Below, one piece after another: positions 58,080 to 64,000 of a DNA stretch of 64,000 nt. A program made the position numbers and the translations under genes. Origin of the DNA: Hirundichthys speculiger. Lineage: Eukaryota > Chordata > Actinopteri > Beloniformes > Exocoetidae. The DNA lies in assembly GCA_018398805.1 (NCBI GenBank), contig JAGFBZ010000328.1, positions 1,514,001 to 1,578,000 of the forward strand, read 5' to 3'. The notes beneath the pieces were generated by a model. It saw only the letters and a list, made by a program, of their open reading frames with translations. It did no database searches and was not told the DNA's origin. How positions within the stretch are numbered: position 1 is the stretch's first letter; every line of letters begins with the position of its first letter.

Positions 58080-58740
58080 GAGTCCAGATAATGGAGTGAC
58101 TGTGGAGGTGTGGTTTAGAGCTACTTTGATTGATAAAAGAACATTGCACATCTAAAGAAGCGTCTGCTCTGAAGACATGTGATCGGATGTAAAGTCACCT
58201 CAAAGTGTTGAGACATCCATCAGTCCACCGCTGGACAGAGAGTCTATAAATGGAGGGTGTTTATTACCGTGGCTACTTCTCACAGAAGTGGGCGTCCAGC
58301 GAAGATGACTCCAAAGGAACGACCCAGAATCCTTAATCAGTGGAACCAGCAAACGTTGACGTTGATGAGTCTACCATACGTAAGTTCTTGAACAGGCACT
58401 GACAGTCCACACTAAATACCGTGGAGAAAGCAGCTGCTCTCAAATTAAAAAAATAAAAAAGAAACAGATGTCTGAAGTTTGACAATACCACTGCACTAAT
58501 GCCGAGAAAAAGTTTCGATGACTGAATGACCAACAAGTGAACCGTTCAGAAAGACGAACTACTCACCAGCGTCAAATCATCATCCCAACAGAGATGTTGG
58601 GAGGTTCAGTAGAAACTGGGAGACGCAGCGGGACGGCAACCCTGAGCACAAAAGCAAAGTCTGCCACCAGTATTGGAGCGGCCCTGTCAGAGCCCACACC
58701 TTATCTCCACAGAGACGACCTTAAGAACCAGATGTTTTAA
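58080..58740 (+). pseudogene. Tc1-like transposase remnant
   Basis: GAAGCGTCTGCTCTGAAGAC, TATAAATGGAGG, GTGGGCGTCCAGCGAAGATG and GTTGATGAGTCTACCATACG follow the order of the N-terminal half of a long-known fish Tc1-like family (R-S-G-R-P-x-K-M-T, then V-D-E-S-T-I-R). Further on HQRQIIIPTEMLGG corresponds to the block after the first catalytic Asp. Deletions and frameshifts are frequent; the catalytic centre is not preserved. This is a third Tc1 lineage besides those at 3540 and 30332. Confidence 0.7.
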
Positions 58741-58749
58741 AAACGAGAC

Positions 58750-59640
58750 TGTCAGGAATCAGGGCTTGGACCCAAATGCAGGAGACAGAGGCAGCAGTTC
58801 GGAACAAAGTTTTTTTATGGCAATGGCAAACAGCGTAGAAGACCACTAGGGCTGTAGCGATACACTAATCATACGATACGATACAAGATACACGATATTC
58901 ATCTCATGATACAATATATATCGATATTCATGTTTATATACATTTACATCATTTCTGAAAGATTTTAAAGGGACAAAGTGATTTTGGTGATATCTTGTGA
59001 GTGTTGCAATGACTTTGTTTGAATTAATTGAACTGAAAGTATCAATTACACATTATATGGCTGACAGGCAGCTTGCAAATGCTGGACAAAATGAATAAAA
59101 GATTTGTTGAGAAAAATAGTTTCATTTATTTAAACAGTGCAAATTGTTGCTTGCAAGCTTTTAAAGGTAAGGACACAATGGAGAGTTGAAGTACAGCAAG
59201 TGGCCTTCTTTGGCAGCTTTTTTGGCTTGATACTGAACATATGAGGAAGCTACTAGCCATTTTAGCCACCAGGTTAAGTAAAAACGAACCACGGCAGCCA
59301 ATAATTCAAGTCCATTGGAGCAACATTTAAGCCATCTTAAAACTGCAGCCATCTCAGCAGAGTAGCTGGAGGGACTTAATGGCTCTTAATCGATACTCTC
59401 TGGGGAAATAAAATATTGATATATATCACAGAATCGATAAAATCACTCAGCTCTAAAGACCAGTCTGGCGACACAGGGTGGGAGACGAGAGGGACCAGCA
59501 AGGTGGAAGGGCAAGACGAGATGGTTTAGAGACACAGGGCTGACAAGACACAGGTGAACAGGATCAGGACAGATTATGGCCAGGGAAGTGACCCAGAACT
59601 CAACAAGATGGAGGTAGACTTTCACGATAAAGCTGGTAGT
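58750..59640 (-). mobile_element. Possible LTR-like repeat split by a hAT element
   Basis: CTGTCAGGAATCAGGGCTTG at 58750 and the flank resuming at 59464 (CTGGCGACACAGGGTGGGAG, then AGACACAGGTGAACAGGATC) are what I recall of a purine-rich fish repeat resembling the complement of an LTR. The hAT at 58847-59455 interrupts it. Boundaries are uncertain. Confidence 0.4.
58847..59455. mobile_element. hAT-type element with target duplication
   Basis: 609 bp, ends TAGGGCTGTAGCGATACAC and AAATCACTCAGCTCTA. Flanks AAGACCAC (58839-58846) and AAGACCAG (59456-59463) agree at 7 of 8. CGATAC/GATATC-rich ends. A 63-codon minus-strand frame (59161-59352) is also kept in the relative at 63466-64000. Confidence 0.9.
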
Positions 59641-59664
59641 AGGTTAGGGTTAGGGTTAGGGTTA
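59641..59664 (+). repeat. Telomere-like array, four units
   Basis: AGGTTAGGGTTAGGGTTAGG followed by GTTA: the cleanest TTAGGG run besides 14580. Confidence 0.85.
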
Positions 59665-59674
59665 AAACCCTGGG

Positions 59675-60866
59675 TTCAGTCATTCGTATTACAGGAAAGG
59701 AAAAACAAACACAAACACTCATCATTGAATTAAACTGTGAATTGTTTTCGTATTAATTCACTTTCAGTTCTAATGTAACGCAACATCGTGGAACACCATC
59801 ATTTAAAAAACGGCTGTCATTAAAGCCCCATCTGCCTGAGCAATCTTTCCCTCAACGAGAAGCACTTTGTACGGACCCCAGTACTCAAATTTAGTTTGAC
59901 AGCGTAATACAGAGAGAGAATTGTCAGAAATGGTTACTAATGCATCACAGCTGCAGGATGCCGAGTCTCCTCTCGTGTTGCTCACCGCTGACATTAAGCT
60001 CTATGTAAATTCTCATCTTGGCACGTAATTGTATAAGTAAGACTGATGTCTAAATTTACCTGGAGATGCCACAAATCACCCCCCCTGCAGGAATCAGCTC
60101 TCACCCCCCCTCCCTTAAAAAAATGTCACACTCTGCAGACAAAGCTTTAAAGTAACATCTGTCCACAGACGCAGTTTGGCAGCTTTTTTTTTTTTTTTTG
60201 CGAGGTGGTGAGTAGCGACTTTAATGACATCACGCCTGTTCCAGATTTATCTCCTATCGTATGGCCCAGCAGATGCTAATGTAGTGTACAACCTCCACAG
60301 CAGAAGCCTCTGATTTCTACACACCGCTGCATCCTCATCAGGGCTGATACTCTCTGGATCCATGTGGCAGGTCTGTTTGCTCCCCTCTAAGCCCTCCATG
60401 GGAGATCACTACAGATCCAGGATTACAACCAGAGAAGAGCTTGTGTGTGTGTTTCTTATCTGGCAGGCTTCAGCAGCAGATGGTTATTTTCTATAAGCAT
60501 TAGAGCAACTCAGCCATCTTATTATGCTCCGTGTTTTTCAGATTTCAGTAAACTCAAATTGAAAAAGCAGAATGAAGAGCTCCACAGATGTAGATTTAAC
60601 TTTAGTTAATTCCCAATTATAACATGTTGGGAGCTCACAAATATCATCAGCTGGCTTAAATCCCATCCAGGGTCCCCCATGTAAGGAGGTGCAAAAGTGC
60701 AGATGACCATGTGATTCAGAAATCTCCGGGTAAAATCGTAATTCTCAAACTGAGGAGGCAGCGTGTCTTGTTTTTACGGCATCATACATTTAAAAGGGCT
60801 GAGTGGTGTCAAATGAAATGTGTTTTTCAACTTTCAGACGGACCCTTTCCTCATACGTGGTCCAAA
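59675..60866. other. Unassigned sequence, part possibly conserved noncoding
   Basis: 59800-60060 and 60230-60560 are balanced unique DNA without coding potential; style of conserved noncoding elements. T18 at 60183-60199. Confidence 0.3.
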
Positions 60867-61145
60867 ATTCAATTTTATTTGTATAGCATCTATTACAATG
60901 CAAATTGTCTCGAGCGTTTTACAGAGACCCAGATCACGACCCCTGAGCAAATATCATTAACTAAAAATTATAATATTAAATCCTAATCAAAGATAAATGG
61001 CAAGTAAAAAAAAAACTTCTAAAGCAGAAGAAAAAAAAAACCTTTAAGCCAAACAGTGGCAAGGAAAAACTCCACTTTAAAGAAGAAACCTTGAGCAGGA
61101 CCTGGATCATATGGAGGGACCTTCTTGCTGAAGGACAGCAGATTT
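60867..61145 (-). mobile_element. 3' end of fish LINE/SINE-type retrotransposon, reverse
   Basis: Reverse complement of the element at 1-335: TTCAATTTTATTTGTATAGC at 60877 is the tail, and CAGTGGCAAGGAAAAACTCC at 61056 the conserved box. It includes the GCTATACAAATAAAATTG end, more complete than in copy 1. Confidence 0.85.
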
Positions 61146-61974
61146 AACCCGTCAATGTGTCCTTGTGTTTTGTTTTGTTTTCCAAACACTGGCAGAAATA
61201 GTGAAATAAGCAGTAAACACCACAGCTGAACACTCTAACCATAAGTCTCAAATTACAGCTTGGTACAGGCAGGCTCCCATAGAGAACAAATCTAATGAAC
61301 CACTTCCAACAACCTGCGAGGAGGGACTCATAACACGGTAAAAGAGGTTAAATTATATCTAAATTAAACAAGAGGCAGGCAGAGGTGAAATTATAACTAA
61401 AGCCAAACGATAAGCTGGTAACTAAGAAGCCAGCTTTGGGAAATAAAAAGGCAATTATTCGTATCTGACTGAGCAACAAGCTGCACCAGCTTCTTTCTCA
61501 GCTGGGTGTTAGCACGCCAAACCGGTTGTGGCTACAAGTGGCGGTCTGTTAGTAAGACACATTCTCCAGCTTCCTATTTAGTTTTACTTTCATCCATCTA
61601 CTGCATCATATCATAAACTGGAAACTGGCAACAACTCTGAAGTTAGTTAAACAACACATTATTAGCTATGTGCTAACCAAAGTGCTCGTATTCTCTGTGT
61701 GCTAGGGGTTCGCTGCTGAACCTGAAGCACTGCTGGTGCCTCAATTGCTCAAAGTACCCCAGACAGCAGATACCTTTGGCGAGTCATGCTGGCCAAAGGT
61801 CACAACATGGACTGTGGCTTGTACCGAATGAGATAAACTAGCTTTCCCATGATGTAAGGCAAGTGCTGGGGGGCCTAGCCTGTTACGTAAGCCCCAAGAA
61901 ACCACAGATAGTGGTGAAGATGAGCGAGGACATAGGTGCGTATACTTTTCATCATGTTTGTGTACTTTTATTTA
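61146..61974. other. Unassigned sequence
   Basis: Nothing recognised; no splice-bounded open frame noted. Confidence 0.3.
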
Positions 61975-62426
61975 TTTATAACTAGGGATGTCCCGATCAG
62001 GTTTTTTGGGTCCCGATCCGATTCCGATCTTTTAATTTTGATGATCGGCCGATTTCCGATTTTTTCCGATCCGATTTCACTTCTTTTGAGTGGGCAAACA
62101 GAGTTTAATTTCCTATGCATTTTATTTCTGTGACATTAATAAATAGGCCTGCATCCAAGCTGAGATTAATAGCTTTTATCATCTCATAAAAAAACAATAA
62201 CTTATTTAAACACTCTTCTTTCTTTCTTTTTGTTTGGGAGAATTATTATAAAACACATTTAGTACAGAACAGTGATGTTCAACAGTCTCAGTACTAAAGA
62301 ACAAAGCACTTCCATTTAAATAGCAGCAGGTGAACTTGGCTAGCAGTTTAAGGCAATGAAAACACTAGCAGAAGTCTTTGCAATCAATGAAATCACATCA
62401 GAATAAAAATAACATAAAATATTAAC

Positions 62427-62886
62427 TTAACTTCTTTCAAGACCCACTGCACATGTTCGCGCACCTTTGTGTCCTTTGTCGTTCATGTAATGACGGGAAC
62501 GAGGCTCGAGGTAATTAATGAGCCGGTTAAATGCCTTGTAAATGTGCTGGTCGTCCTCAGTAATACATTCCGCGATTAGCTCGGTGATTTTTTCTGTATT
62601 TCTCCGAGTATTTCGGGAGTTTGTCCTTTCTTTTAAAAGTTTCACAGAGCGTTTGCTACTGAAGCCGCTGCCGTCGGCAGAACAGTGACCGCAGCCGACG
62701 GCACCAAAGCTGCAGCCGTCGGCTGCGGTGATCGGTGCTGCGTGCTTTTTTAAGTGTCGGATTAAATTGGTGGTGTTGTAAACTCTCTTCTTACTTACCC
62801 CTCGTAATATCTCAGCCTTCCACACGTTGCAAGTCACAGTCGAAGCGTCGGTCTGTAATTTTATAGCGCTGCCACACTGCTGACAT
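62427..62886 (-). pseudogene. BED-finger hAT transposase, N-terminal fragment
   Basis: Start ATG at 62884-62886 (MSAVWQRYKITD). A frame change of about one base follows, then the finger continues QTDASTVTCNVWKAEI, with VYNTTNLIRHLKKHAA giving the T-T-N-L-x-x-H-L-x-x-x-H half of the BED motif. The second Cys of the C-x-x-C pair is Trp here. After a Gly/Ala/Ser-rich linker comes ITELIAECITEDDQ and FNRLINYLEPRSR, the conserved segment preceding the catalytic domain in ZBED-type hAT transposases. It ends at 62427 without the DDE/hATC domains. Confidence 0.85.
62666..62727. repeat. Cluster of GCCGACGGC palindromic words
   Basis: CTGCCGTCGGCAG, then GCAGCCGACGGC, then GCAGCCGTCGGCTGC within 60 bp; the first and third are palindromes around a central T. 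Lies in the linker of the BED-finger remnant. Confidence 0.8.
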
Positions 62887-63172
62887 TTTTGCTAAAGTTT
62901 AGCCTGACGCCGCCGGTCTTAAAACTTTTAAGGTGGATACAAGACAGCGCTGCTGGGAAACTTCATTTCAGTGCAAATTATTAAATGTATATAGTATAAA
63001 AAATATTTTTGTTTGTGTAATATGATTACTTTATTAATTTGTGTTAATCAGGATCACTTTTTGAGGAAAAAAATAATGAAAAAAAGATCAGCCGATCTGA
63101 TCCACCTTAAATTTTTAAGATCGCAGGCCGATCCGATCAGGGGATCGGGATCGGGACATCCCTATTTATAAC

Positions 63173-63465
63173 TGTACTATGGTGGCAGTAAAGCTGTGAA
63201 GCCCGTCTGAAACGGCTCCCTTGTCAATCGTGACTTGTCCTCACCACCGCATAAAAAAACGTCCGTCAAGAAGTAATGTCCATGGTCCAAGTCCATGGAG
63301 CCGCCGTTACCTTGAGTCAACAGCCACCGTTCAAGGCCAAAGAAAACTGTAGATGTGAATCAGAACAGATCAATGCTGAGCCACAGTAAACTGATGCTGT
63401 GGGCTCCTGTCATTTCAGCTCACCGTAAGACTCGCTGCTGTGGTTTTCCCGCTCTTTTTCACCCT
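63173..63465. other. Unassigned sequence
   Basis: Nothing recognised. Confidence 0.3.
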
Positions 63466-64000
63466 ACACTAATCTTGCGATACGATACAATACACGATAC
63501 GATAATATCAATATTCATCTTACAATACATTTACATCATTTTCTGAAAGATTTTAAAGGGACAAAGTGATTTTGGTGACATCTTGTGAGTGTTCCAATGA
63601 CTTTGTTTGAATTAATTGAACTGAAAGCATCAATTACACATTATATGGCTGACAGGCAGCTTGCAAATGCTGGACAAAATGAAAAAAAGATTTGTTGAGG
63701 AAAATAGTTTAATCTATTTAAACAGTGCAAATTGTTGCTTGCAAGCTTTTAAAGGTAAGGACACAATGGAGAGTTAAAGTACAGCAAATGACCTTCTTTG
63801 ACAGCTTTTTTGGCTTGATACTGAATATATGAGGTACCTACTAGCGATTTTAGCCACCTGGTTAAGTAAAAACGAACCACGGCAGCCAATAATTCAAGTC
63901 CATTGGAGCAACATTTAAGCCACCTTAAAACTGCACCCATCTGAGCAGAGTAGCTGCCGGACTTAATGGCTCTTCCTGCAAAGTGCAGTGAAGGTTTTGA
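63466..64000. mobile_element. hAT-type element related to 58847-59455, running off the window
   Basis: From about 63466 (CACTAATCTTGCGATACG) it follows 58860-59390 closely (GATTTTAAAGGGACAAAGTG, GGCTGACAGGCAGCTTGC). The left terminus TAGGGCTGTAG is missing. The 63-codon minus-strand frame at 63749-63940 is retained with about eight substitutions. The right end lies beyond 64000. Confidence 0.85.

Larger units (their letters stand above)
61983..63164 (-). mobile_element. hAT (ZBED-type) element with perfect target duplication
   Basis: 1182 bp. Ends TAGGGATGTCCCGATCAGG and ATCGGGACATCCCTA, with reiterated CCGATC/GATCGG near both termini. Flanks TTTATAAC at 61975-61982 and 63165-63172 are identical. 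It encodes the start of a BED-finger transposase on the minus strand. The catalytic region has been deleted. Confidence 0.95.

Noticed and set aside
57600..58100. Search for the left terminus of the Tc1-like element at 58080
   Set aside because: No TA-flanked inverted end could be matched, so only the transposase remnant is annotated.

Overview
This is AT-rich, repeat-dense vertebrate DNA, most likely from a teleost fish. I see no operons, no ribosomal RNA and no bacterial gene structure. The fish assignment rests on transposon families that I recognise as typical of teleosts: several decayed Tc1-like transposases, hAT miniature elements, the 3' ends of fish LINE/SINE repeats, and PIF/Harbinger remnants with Myb/MADF reading frames. 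A single clear host exon supports it.

Host genes. The one confident host exon is at 46666-46828 (+). It encodes the cytoplasmic start of the GABA-B receptor subunit 1 tail (gabbr1) and has intact splice sites and an open frame. I found no other gabbr1 exon, so most of the window would be intron if the gene is intact here. Weaker candidates are a minus-strand promoter plus first coding exon (50132-50246, with a GC box near 50340), a 336-nt open minus-strand exon-like block (52395-52730), and a 101-nt plus-strand block (48162-48262). A CpG-rich stretch at 23515-23735 may be regulatory.

Mobile DNA dominates. (1) hAT elements with verifiable 8-bp target duplications: 3837-4607, 6569-6961, 10548-12199, 10676-11869, 36257-36758, 38029-39110, 48860-49942, 57237-57600, 58847-59455, 39995-41818 and 61983-63164. 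(2) Four copies of a composite TA-flanked mariner-type element (1131, 9494, 24977, 53163). (3) Tc1-like remnants at 3540, 4735, 12737, 21640, 30332 and 58080. (4) PIF/Harbinger-type DNA at 43783-44417 and probably 40116-40867. (5) LINE/SINE tails at 1-335, 32060-32520, 41391-41545, 54095-54300 and 60867-61145. (6) LTR-like pieces at 29333-29699 and 58750-59640. At least six are nested insertions, and one nest has a paralogous empty site in the same window.

Tandem and low-complexity DNA: two paralogous blocks of degenerate telomere-like repeat (14580-15200 and 20873-21590), small TTAGGG/CCCTAA islands elsewhere, a GGTGCA/GGTGCT minisatellite (18811-19208), a TA microsatellite, long G or C runs, and a strongly strand-skewed GC-rich block (22735-23395). 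The remaining unique DNA holds no gene I can recognise; some of it reads like conserved noncoding sequence, which one sequence alone cannot prove. I found no convincing new functional system. The points most worth follow-up are the isolated gabbr1 exon, the minus-strand candidate promoter, the dated transposon nests and the telomere-like arrays.
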